The notes under the pieces: generated by a model | Database searches by the model: none | Told to the model about the DNA's origin: nothing | Seen by the model: only the letters and a program-made list of their open reading frames with translations | Shown: positions 4,961 through 10,865 of the stretch, piece after piece | Numbering within the stretch: position 1 is the first letter of the stretch | Layout of the letters: the number at the start of each line of letters is the position of its first letter | From: Prevotella sp. UBA3294 | GTDB taxonomy: Bacteria > Bacteroidota > Bacteroidia > Bacteroidales > Bacteroidaceae | Direction: 5' to 3' | Assembly (NCBI GenBank): GCA_002361535.1 | Contig: DETG01000058.1 | Span: forward strand, 1-10,865 | DNA: 10,865 bases | Translations under genes and position numbers: made by a program

Positions 4961-7165
4961 TTAGATGAACGCTACGGTTAACCCTGCCATCACGATGCTG
5001 ACCATAGACATCAGCTTGATCAAGATGTTCAACGAAGGTCCGGATGTGTCCTTGAAGGGATCACCAACAGTGTCACCCACGATGGTGGCTTTATGAGCGA
5101 AGCTGCCTTTGCCACCGAAGTTTCCTTCCTCAACATTCTTCTTTGCATTGTCCCAGGCACCACCGGCATTGGCCATGAATACCGCTAAGGTGAAGCCACC
5201 TGCCAGACCGCCGACAAGAAGACCTAACACACCAGCTACACCAAGCACACAACCTACAATGATCGGAATGATGATGGCGAGGATTGATGGGAAAATCATC
5301 TCGTGTTGAGCGGCACGGGTGGAGATCTCTACGCAGGAACCGTAATCGGGTGTCCCTGTGCCTTCCAGGATACCTGCTATCTCACGGAACTGGCGTCTCA
5401 CTTCTTCCACCATCTTCTGCGCTGCGCGTCCAACAGCCTCCATCGTCAGTCCGCAGAACAGGAAAGCAGCCATGGCTCCGATGAATGCACCCACGAGTAC
5501 CTTCGGGTTCATCAGGTTCACCTGGAAGAACTCCATGAAGTCGGGCATGGTAGCTGTCTCGGGATTGAAGACTTTCTGTGTGAGCGGATGGATAAACTGT
5601 TCACCGCTTTCCATTGCACGAATCATGGCGATCTTGATCTCCTCGATGTAGGATGCTAACAGGGCAAGAGCGGTCAAGGCTGCAGAGCCGATGGCGAATC
5701 CCTTACCAGTAGCAGCAGTGGTGTTACCTAAAGCATCGAGGGCATCCGTACGATGACGCACCTCCTCACCTAACTCGCTCATCTCAGCGTTTCCACCGGC
5801 GTTATCGGCAATGGGACCGTAGGCATCTGTAGCCAATGTAATACCCAGGGTGGAGAGCATGCCTACTGCGGCAATACCAATACCGTAAAGACCATGGGAG
5901 ATACTTTCTGCACTCATGGAGAGATCGAAACCATTGGCACACATGTAACTCAGCATGATGGCCACACCAATGGTGAGCACGGGAATGCAGGTGGAAATCA
6001 TACCTGTTCCAATACCTTTGATGATAACCGTGGCAGAACCTGTGAGTCCCGCTTCTGAAATTCGCTGGGTGGGCTTGTAGCTATGAGATGTGTAGTATTC
6101 TGTGGCCTGTCCAATGATGACACCGGCAGCCAAACCTGTAATCACAGAGAATGACAGTCCAAGCCAGTTCTCAATGCCTAACAGATACAGAATGGCAAAG
6201 GATGCAACGGCAATCAATACGGCTGACACGTTGGTCCCCAGTGACAACGAATGAAGCAAGTCCTTCATCGTTGCGCCTTCCTTGGTGCGGACCAAGAAAA
6301 TCCCCAACAAGGAGAGGAACACACCTACGGCGGCAATCAGCATGGGTGCTATAACGGCCCGCAACTGCATGTCACCATTCAATGCAAAGGCTGTGGCACC
6401 CAGTGCGGCTGTGGAAAGGATACTTCCACAGTAACTCTCGTAGAGGTCGGCCCCCATTCCAGCTACATCACCCACATTGTCACCTACGTTGTCGGCGATA
6501 GTGGCAGGATTGCGGGGATCGTCTTCAGGGATATCTGCTTCCACCTTCCCTACGATATCGGCACCCACATCAGCAGCTTTTGTATAGATACCACCTCCTA
6601 CACGGGCAAACAAAGCCTGGGTGGAAGCACCCATTCCGAAGGTCAGCATGGTGGTCGTGATGGTGATCAAAGCCATGTTGCTGCCATGATAGAAATAACT
6701 CAGTACGATGAACCAGATTGCAATGTCAAGCAGTCCAAGGCCTACCACTGTAAGACCCATTACTGCACCAGACCGGAAGGCGATTTTCAGTCCGCCATCA
6801 AGGCTCTTTCTGGCGGCATTGGCCGTTCGGGCTGATGCATACGTAGCTGTCTTCATACCGAAGAATCCTGCCAAGCCCGAGAAGAATCCTCCAGTGAGGA
6901 AAGCAAACGGAACCCATGGGTTCTGGACCCCCAGTCCGTACGCCATGAATGCAAAGAGTGCAGCCAAGGCAATAAATACGTAAATCACCACCTTGTATTG
7001 TTGCTTCAGGTACGCCATGGCACCTTTGCGCACATACTCGGCAATCTCTCTCATACGAGGTGTTCCCTCGTCGGCCTTCATCATGCTCTTGAAGAAGAAC
7101 CAAGCCATACCGAGGGCCACGATAGAAGCGATCGGCACAAGCCAAAATACTGTTGGAATATTCAT
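4961..7165 (-). CDS. hppA: K+-dependent ion-translocating membrane pyrophosphatase
   Basis: This 734-residue inner-membrane pump of the M-PPase family hydrolyses cytoplasmic PPi and exports H+ and/or Na+. The length fits the family, and about 16 hydrophobic segments are visible. Substrate and Mg-binding loops are intact: [11 protein letters not shown] (209-219) with [10 protein letters not shown] (224-233), [17 protein letters not shown] (447-463) and [17 protein letters not shown] (697-713). In [10 protein letters not shown] (480-489), Ala484 and Gly487 occupy the positions that are Lys and Thr in K+-independent enzymes, so K+ stimulation is predicted. Bacteroidetes members have been reported to pump both Na+ and H+, but ion choice cannot be settled here. 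The ATG at 7165 is followed by [20 protein letters not shown], a good first membrane helix. No -7 box precedes it; the porin gene lies 106 bp upstream on the same strand, so transcription from the porin promoter past the stem-loop at 7204-7242 is likely. Confidence 0.97.
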   Translation of the reverse strand: MNIPTVFWLVPIASIVALGMAWFFFKSMMKADEGTPRMREIAEYVRKGAMAYLKQQYKVVIYVFIALAALFAFMAYGLGVQNPWVPFAFLTGGFFSGLAGFFGMKTATYASARTANAARKSLDGGLKIAFRSGAVMGLTVVGLGLLDIAIWFIVLSYFYHGSNMALITITTTMLTFGMGASTQALFARVGGGIYTKAADVGADIVGKVEADIPEDDPRNPATIADNVGDNVGDVAGMGADLYESYCGSILSTAALGATAFALNGDMQLRAVIAPMLIAAVGVFLSLLGIFLVRTKEGATMKDLLHSLSLGTNVSAVLIAVASFAILYLLGIENWLGLSFSVITGLAAGVIIGQATEYYTSHSYKPTQRISEAGLTGSATVIIKGIGTGMISTCIPVLTIGVAIMLSYMCANGFDLSMSAESISHGLYGIGIAAVGMLSTLGITLATDAYGPIADNAGGNAEMSELGEEVRHRTDALDALGNTTAATGKGFAIGSAALTALALLASYIEEIKIAMIRAMESGEQFIHPLTQKVFNPETATMPDFMEFFQVNLMNPKVLVGAFIGAMAAFLFCGLTMEAVGRAAQKMVEEVRRQFREIAGILEGTGTPDYGSCVEISTRAAQHEMIFPSILAIIIPIIVGCVLGVAGVLGLLVGGLAGGFTLAVFMANAGGAWDNAKKNVEEGNFGGKGSFAHKATIVGDTVGDPFKDTSGPSLNILIKLMSMVSIVMAGLTVAFI

Positions 7166-7203
7166 AAGTTAATAGAAATAGTGAAAATGATCATGATAGG
7201 AGA

Positions 7204-7242
7204 GGAGCATGACTTATGTATATCATATCATCGTCATGCTCC
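7204..7242 (-). other. 10-bp stem-loop between the porin and hppA genes
   Basis: GGAGCATGAC (7204-7213) and GTCATGCTCC (7233-7242) form a perfect 10-bp stem with a 19-nt AT-rich loop. On the minus strand it lies 29 bp after the porin stop and 38 bp before the hppA ATG. No T-run follows it in the direction of transcription, so it is not a standard intrinsic terminator. It could be a partial terminator, an RNA-processing or mRNA-stabilising structure, or a leader element controlling hppA. Confidence 0.6.
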
Positions 7243-7271
7243 CAGAATTGTTATTAAAGAACCAAATTTTC

Positions 7272-8402
7272 TTAGAATCGGAAGTCGAGTTCCATATCCA
7301 CTAAGTTGTAGTTATGCTTACCGGACGCGAGGTTACGGTCGTTCACATGCGAATACTCCAAATGGACTTCCAGATTCTTGGAGAAGAAGTAGTTCAGACC
7401 ACACTCTACCTGATTGACAGAACTGCTCCATTCCTTCGATACGCGATAGGTCTGATAACGGGCTTTGGCATGGAGCTTAGACTTAATCAGCGGCACGATA
7501 CCGAAGGCATACCATCCATCAGCCTTGTCGCCTAAATTATAGTTGATGACGTTGCTGCCAATTGCTCCTGATCCCCATCCTTGAGAGTGCAAATACTCGG
7601 CACGGAAAGTAAATTCATCCTTGTCGTATTCGGCAGAGATACAGTAGCGATTCAGAGGTACGTTCTCGTTGGTTCCATCTAAGGTTGTCATGCCACCGTG
7701 ACTTCCCTTCCAGCCGAATGCACCGATGCGGACACCCTTGACTGGCATTACCCACAGACCACCGATAATATCTTTCTGGTTGTTCTTGTCGCTTCGGTTG
7801 ATACCTTCACCATTATAGACACCTACTTGGTAGTGGAGCAATTTACGTCCGTTGGCATTGGGCAGGATGTCGCCCGACAACTGAATACCGATGTCACGAC
7901 CACCACTGGATTTCTCACCGGCACGGTCACCGAAACCAGAGAGACGGTTAATGACGTCAGCATAGCTTCTCCAACCCTGTGTGATGGGGTGGGTGGGGTT
8001 TTCAAAGGTAAAGGCACGTTTGAACTGTCCTACGCGGACTTTGAACTCTGGGATCTTTCTCCACTCTGCATAAAGGTCAACCAGTTGCACTGTGGGTTCA
8101 CCGGGACCTTTTGCATTGGTACCCTGAATCTGAGCACGCCAGTCAAAGTCACCAATCTTACCATCGAGGATGAAACGAGCCAGTCGCAAGTTGAAACTGT
8201 TCGAGTTGGCACCTTCTTTGTCTTGGGCCTGATACTGAAGCATGCCATAACCGCTAAATTTAATGTTCTGAATCCACTGGGGTAATTCTACAGTTTTCTT
8301 TTCTGTGGTGTTTTGCACCTCCTCGACTTCTGGATTCTTTTCAGCTCTTGCTGACACAGTTAGGAATGCCAACAGGAACATGAGCATTGTCTTCTTAATC
8401 AT
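7272..8402 (-). CDS. Phosphate-selective porin O/P family outer-membrane protein
   Basis: This 376-residue outer-membrane beta-barrel has a signal peptide (MIKKTMLMFLLAFLTVSARA, likely cleaved after residue 20) and a short polar linker. From about residue 46 it shows alternating amphipathic strands, with KFSGYGMLQYQ (48-58), VQLVDLYAEWR (105-115), VRVGQFKRAFTFE (122-134) and RDIGIQLSG (169-177). It ends in the barrel-type C-terminal strand VDMELDFRF with a terminal Phe. The order and the GQFKRAF-type motif fit the Porin_O_P family (PF07396), whose characterised Pseudomonas members OprP and OprO admit phosphate and pyrophosphate/polyphosphate. Selectivity of the Bacteroidales members is not known to me, and many are annotated simply as porins. 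It has a strong promoter at 8449-8479 and lies just upstream of hppA on the same strand, probably cotranscribed. Confidence 0.85.
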   Translation of the reverse strand: MIKKTMLMFLLAFLTVSARAEKNPEVEEVQNTTEKKTVELPQWIQNIKFSGYGMLQYQAQDKEGANSNSFNLRLARFILDGKIGDFDWRAQIQGTNAKGPGEPTVQLVDLYAEWRKIPEFKVRVGQFKRAFTFENPTHPITQGWRSYADVINRLSGFGDRAGEKSSGGRDIGIQLSGDILPNANGRKLLHYQVGVYNGEGINRSDKNNQKDIIGGLWVMPVKGVRIGAFGWKGSHGGMTTLDGTNENVPLNRYCISAEYDKDEFTFRAEYLHSQGWGSGAIGSNVINYNLGDKADGWYAFGIVPLIKSKLHAKARYQTYRVSKEWSSSVNQVECGLNYFFSKNLEVHLEYSHVNDRNLASGKHNYNLVDMELDFRF

Positions 8403-8448
8403 GGTGTATTATTTTAGTTAAAAGAATAGGTGGCTTGGTAATTTTCTG

Positions 8449-8479
8449 CAAATATAATTAAATATCCAGAAAGTTCCAA
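8449..8479 (-). promoter_or_regulatory. Bacteroidetes-type promoter for the porin (and probably hppA)
   Basis: On the minus strand TTG (8479-8477), 20 bp, then TATATTTG (8456-8449) closely fits the -33/-7 consensus. Predicted initiation is near 8443, giving a leader of about 41 nt before the ATG at 8402. The promoter occupies the 97-bp gap after the rlmD stop on the same strand. Confidence 0.75.
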
Positions 8480-8499
8480 ATATATTTAACTGAATAAGG

Positions 8500-9981
8500 T
8501 TATTTTTTTTGTAGAAGTGCCACATTTTCCACATGAGGAGTGTGTGGGAACATGTCAACAGGTTGAATGGCTGTTACCTGATATTGCTCACTGAGCAGTT
8601 GGATGTCACGTGCCTGGGTTGCAGGGTTGCAACTCACATAAACAATCCGTTGGGGGGCGGCTCTCAGGATGGTTTGTACAACATCGGGGTGCATACCGGC
8701 ACGCGGCGGATCGGTAATGATGATGTCGGGGCGGCCATGCTGTTTGATGAAATCTTCGCTTAGGACATCTTTCATGTCACCAGCATAAAATAGCGTATTG
8801 TCAATATGGTTGATTTCAGAGTTGACCTTCGCGTCTTCAATGGCTTCTGGGACATATTCTATGCCGATCACCTTTTCGGCTTGTCGTGCTATGAAGTTGG
8901 CTATTGTACCTGTACCTGTGTAGAGGTCATAGACAACAGGCTTGTTGATCGTTGCTGGTTGTGGTTCCTGGTATGCAAACTCCTTCACAACCTTGTAGAG
9001 ATGGTATGCCTGATCAGTGTTTGTTTGGTAGAAACTCTTGGGGCCGACCTTGAACCGCAGGTCTTCCATTTGTTCGAAGATATAGTCGTTACCTTTAAAA
9101 ACTTTGATGTCTTGATCACCTATCGTGTCATTCCCCTTTTGATTGTCGAGATATAATAATGAGCTGATTTGCGGGAACTTATCAGCAAGATGTTGAAGCA
9201 TACCGAAAACCTTCTCCCATTGTTCGTCAATACTTCTTTTCTCATCTTGCTCTGTGTGGTCGGGGGTAATGGGAGTATGGTCGATATGCATCTGTGCAAT
9301 CACCATCCATTCGCCTGTATTGGAATTGCGAACGATAATGTCACGGAGCATACCGGTCTGTGCCTTAAGGTCGAAGAAACTAATTTCATGTTCTTGTGCA
9401 TAATCGAAAACTGTCTGTCGGATTTGGTTCTGCAGGTCATCCATCAGATAGCACTTCGTAATGGGGAGCACTTTATCAAAGGCTCCTGTAATATGGAATC
9501 CCAAAGCATTTCTTTGGAATTCTCTGCCACTTTGTATCTCCTCTTTGGTGAGATACCGCCTGTTGGAGGCACCGAAGTCGAGCTTATTGCGATATTCCCA
9601 TTGATTCACGGAACCGAGGATAGGACGGAAAGGAGGTAGTTTGATCTTTCCGATACGGATCAATTGGTCCTTTACCTGCTGTTCTTTCATTTTTAGTTGT
9701 TCCTCGTAAGGCAGGTTCTGCCACCGGCATCCCCCGCAGATCCCAAAATGTTCGCATCGTGGAATCGCGCGTACATTACTATATTTTATAAATCTGGCAA
9801 CCTCACCTTCGGCATAATTGTGTTTCTTCCTCCGAATCCGTACATCAACAATGTCACCTGGCACACAAAAAGGGACGAATACAACAAGTTCATTCCAATG
9901 AAACAACGAGTTGCCTGCGGCAGCACATGCTTCGATCTCAATTCCTTCCAAAATGGGATATGGTTTCTTCTTTCTGCTCAT
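8500..9981 (-). CDS. rlmD: 23S rRNA (uracil-C5)-methyltransferase, RlmD/RumA type
   Basis: This 493-residue cytoplasmic, SAM-dependent enzyme forms 5-methyluridine in 23S rRNA (U1939 in the E. coli enzyme; the Bacteroidales target may differ). Domains in order are a TRAM RNA-binding domain (about 12-65), a [4Fe-4S] cluster motif with Cys76, Cys82 and Cys85 in CEHFGICGGC plus Cys177 in ITKCYLM, and a Rossmann methyltransferase domain from about 300. Motifs there are FYQTN (317-321), the SAM loop YDLYTGTGTIA (351-361), DPPRAGM (424-430), catalytic Cys451 in YVSCNPATQARD and the probable base Glu485 in HTPHVENVALL. All key residues are present. The frame can be read from a TTG at 10005, but that codon overlaps the -7 box (10003-10010). 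The ATG at 9981, giving MSRKKKPYPILEG, is the better start. It is divergent from ppdK and appears monocistronic. Confidence 0.92.
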   Translation of the reverse strand: MSRKKKPYPILEGIEIEACAAAGNSLFHWNELVVFVPFCVPGDIVDVRIRRKKHNYAEGEVARFIKYSNVRAIPRCEHFGICGGCRWQNLPYEEQLKMKEQQVKDQLIRIGKIKLPPFRPILGSVNQWEYRNKLDFGASNRRYLTKEEIQSGREFQRNALGFHITGAFDKVLPITKCYLMDDLQNQIRQTVFDYAQEHEISFFDLKAQTGMLRDIIVRNSNTGEWMVIAQMHIDHTPITPDHTEQDEKRSIDEQWEKVFGMLQHLADKFPQISSLLYLDNQKGNDTIGDQDIKVFKGNDYIFEQMEDLRFKVGPKSFYQTNTDQAYHLYKVVKEFAYQEPQPATINKPVVYDLYTGTGTIANFIARQAEKVIGIEYVPEAIEDAKVNSEINHIDNTLFYAGDMKDVLSEDFIKQHGRPDIIITDPPRAGMHPDVVQTILRAAPQRIVYVSCNPATQARDIQLLSEQYQVTAIQPVDMFPHTPHVENVALLQKK

Positions 9982-10002
9982 TTCGATGATTGCAATTTGG
10001 TG

Positions 10003-10010
10003 CAAAGTTA
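10003..10010 (-). promoter_or_regulatory. -7 box for rlmD
   Basis: On the minus strand TAACTTTG matches TAnnTTTG. No TTG is found at the expected -33 distance, so the promoter is only half supported. Predicted initiation near 9997 leaves a short leader of about 16 nt before the ATG at 9981 and excludes the upstream TTG start. Confidence 0.5.
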
Positions 10011-10077
10011 CGAATTATCTTCGGTAATCTGCAGAATATGCGGTTAAAAATTAAAAATCACAAGAGATTTCTGAAAA

Positions 10078-10097
10078 TGCAAAGTCAACATAGCAAA
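10078..10097. repeat. 20-bp element, copy B, in the rlmD/ppdK divergent region
   Basis: TGCAAAGTCAACATAGCAAA is identical to the element at 1342-1361 except for one base. Here it lies upstream of the ppdK -33 box (10113) and about 70 bp upstream of the rlmD -7 box. Both copies therefore occupy divergent intergenic regions and point the same way relative to the plus-strand gene. Confidence 0.5.
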
Positions 10098-10112
10098 TTC
10101 ATGCCTAAATAT

Positions 10113-10143
10113 TTGGAGGTGTCGAAGAAAATCTGTATATTTG
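10113..10143 (+). promoter_or_regulatory. Bacteroidetes-type promoter for ppdK
   Basis: TTG (10113-10115, within TTTG), 20 bp, then TATATTTG (10136-10143) is a near-ideal match to the Bacteroidetes primary promoter consensus. Predicted initiation is near 10149, with a leader of about 40 nt before the ATG at 10190. Confidence 0.78.
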
Positions 10144-10189
10144 CACTTTAAATACGACCAACTTATTTATAGTAATACATATTAAAACT

Positions 10190-10865
10190 ATGAGCGAAAA
10201 AAGAGTTTATCTTTTCGGTAATGGAAAAGCCGAAGGAAATGCGCAAATGCGTGAGGCACTGGGTGGCAAGGGTGCAAACCTTGCTGAAATGAATCTGATC
10301 GGTGTACCCGTACCTCCAGGTTTTACAATTACTACTGATTGCTGTAACGAGTATTATCAGGTAGGCCAGGAGAAGATCATGGAGGTCTTGAATGACGACG
10401 TGATGAATGCTGTTAAGCACATCGAGGAGTTAATGAACAGCAAGTTCGGTGACAAGGAGAACCCGCTGTTGGTTTCCGTACGTTCTGGTGCCCGTGCTTC
10501 TATGCCGGGTATGATGGACACTATCCTGAACTTAGGTCTGAATGACGAGGTGGCTGAAGGTATGGTAAAGAAGACCAATAACCCCCATTTCGTTTATGAC
10601 TCCTACCGTCGTTTTGTGCAGATGTACGGTGATGTGGTGCTTGAGATGAAGCCTGTGAACAAAGAAGACATCGATCCATTCGAGGAAATTATTGAGAAAG
10701 TAAAGGCCGAGCGTGGCGTGAAACTGGACAAGGATCTCTCTGTGGATGAGCTGAAAAAACTGGTTCAGTTGTTCAAGGCCGCTATCAAGGAACGCACAGG
10801 TAAGGACTTCCCCAATGATCCTATTGAGCAGTTGTGGGGGGCTATTTGTGCTGTGTTCCGTTCAT
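10190..10865 (+). CDS. ppdK: Pyruvate, phosphate dikinase, N-terminal 225 residues (runs off the window)
   Basis: The frame from the ATG at 10190 stays open to the right edge and gives the N-terminal quarter of a protein that is usually near 900 residues. The cytoplasmic enzyme interconverts PEP + AMP + PPi with pyruvate + ATP + Pi. Visible motifs of the ATP-grasp nucleotide-binding domain are ALGGKGANLAEM (23-34), GVPVPPGFTIT (38-48) and LLVSVRSGARASMPGMMDT (93-111), followed by LNLGLND (113-119) and FVYDSYRRFVQMYGDVV (134-150). These distinguish it from PEP synthase, which has a shorter, differently arranged N-terminus. The phospho-histidine and PEP-binding domains lie outside the window. 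It has its own strong promoter and is divergent from rlmD. Confidence 0.95.
   Translation, partial: MSEKRVYLFGNGKAEGNAQMREALGGKGANLAEMNLIGVPVPPGFTITTDCCNEYYQVGQEKIMEVLNDDVMNAVKHIEELMNSKFGDKENPLLVSVRSGARASMPGMMDTILNLGLNDEVAEGMVKKTNNPHFVYDSYRRFVQMYGDVVLEMKPVNKEDIDPFEEIIEKVKAERGVKLDKDLSVDELKKLVQLFKAAIKERTGKDFPNDPIEQLWGAICAVFRS

Noticed and set aside
5109-6983. Multiple plus-strand open frames antisense to hppA, up to 194 codons
   Set aside because: hppA is unambiguous over its whole length; these are shadow frames of a GC-richer coding region.
9982-10005. Eight-residue N-terminal extension of RlmD from a TTG codon
   Set aside because: The TTG overlaps the -7 box, and the ATG at 9981 gives a usual start with a basic N-terminus.

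Overview
The window looks like chromosomal DNA of a Bacteroidales bacterium, most likely a Prevotella/Segatella-type gut or rumen anaerobe. Five promoters or -7 boxes of the Bacteroidetes type (TTG, 19-20 bp, TAnnTTTG) sit in front of genes. Classical Shine-Dalgarno sites are weak or absent. The gene set (pyruvate:ferredoxin oxidoreductase start, GH43 xylan-side-chain enzyme, membrane pyrophosphatase, phosphate-selective porin family, pyruvate phosphate dikinase) fits a fermentative Bacteroidales cell. The genus is inferred from protein flavour, not demonstrated.

Layout. Bases 1-41 (-) hold the first 13 codons of what reads as pyruvate:ferredoxin oxidoreductase. Upstream of it on the same strand is a 395-residue AAA-type ATPase (91-1278, -) whose Walker B glutamate is replaced by glutamine. 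A divergent promoter region (1279-1445) separates it from a two-gene plus-strand unit: an uncharacterised ATP-grasp-like protein (1446-2501) and, 29 bp later, a secreted GH43 glycosidase (2531-4168). The convergent gap at 4169-4464 contains a striking array of 16-bp palindromes repeated at exactly 22 bp. Next come a small histidine-rich, C-terminally membrane-anchored protein (4465-4770, -), a long stem-loop terminator, the K+-dependent membrane pyrophosphatase hppA (4961-7165, -), a stem-loop, an OprO/OprP-type porin (7272-8402, -) and the 23S rRNA m5U methyltransferase of the RlmD/RumA type (8500-9981, -). A second divergent promoter region (9982-10189) leads into pyruvate phosphate dikinase, which runs off the right edge.

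How it fits together. Porin and hppA appear to be one transcription unit, because only the porin has a recognisable promoter. With ppdK nearby, the right half holds three proteins tied to phosphate or pyrophosphate: a porin of a family whose characterised members take up phosphate or pyrophosphate, a pump driven by PPi hydrolysis, and an enzyme that makes or consumes PPi while interconverting PEP and pyruvate. Pyruvate is also the substrate of the oxidoreductase at the left edge. That these act as one physiological module is inference.

The most unexplained items are the 22-bp palindrome array, the histidine-rich small membrane protein, the ATP-grasp protein of unknown substrate, the active-site substitution in the ATPase, and a near-identical 20-bp element shared by the two divergent promoter regions. 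No tRNA, rRNA, insertion sequence or CRISPR array was seen.
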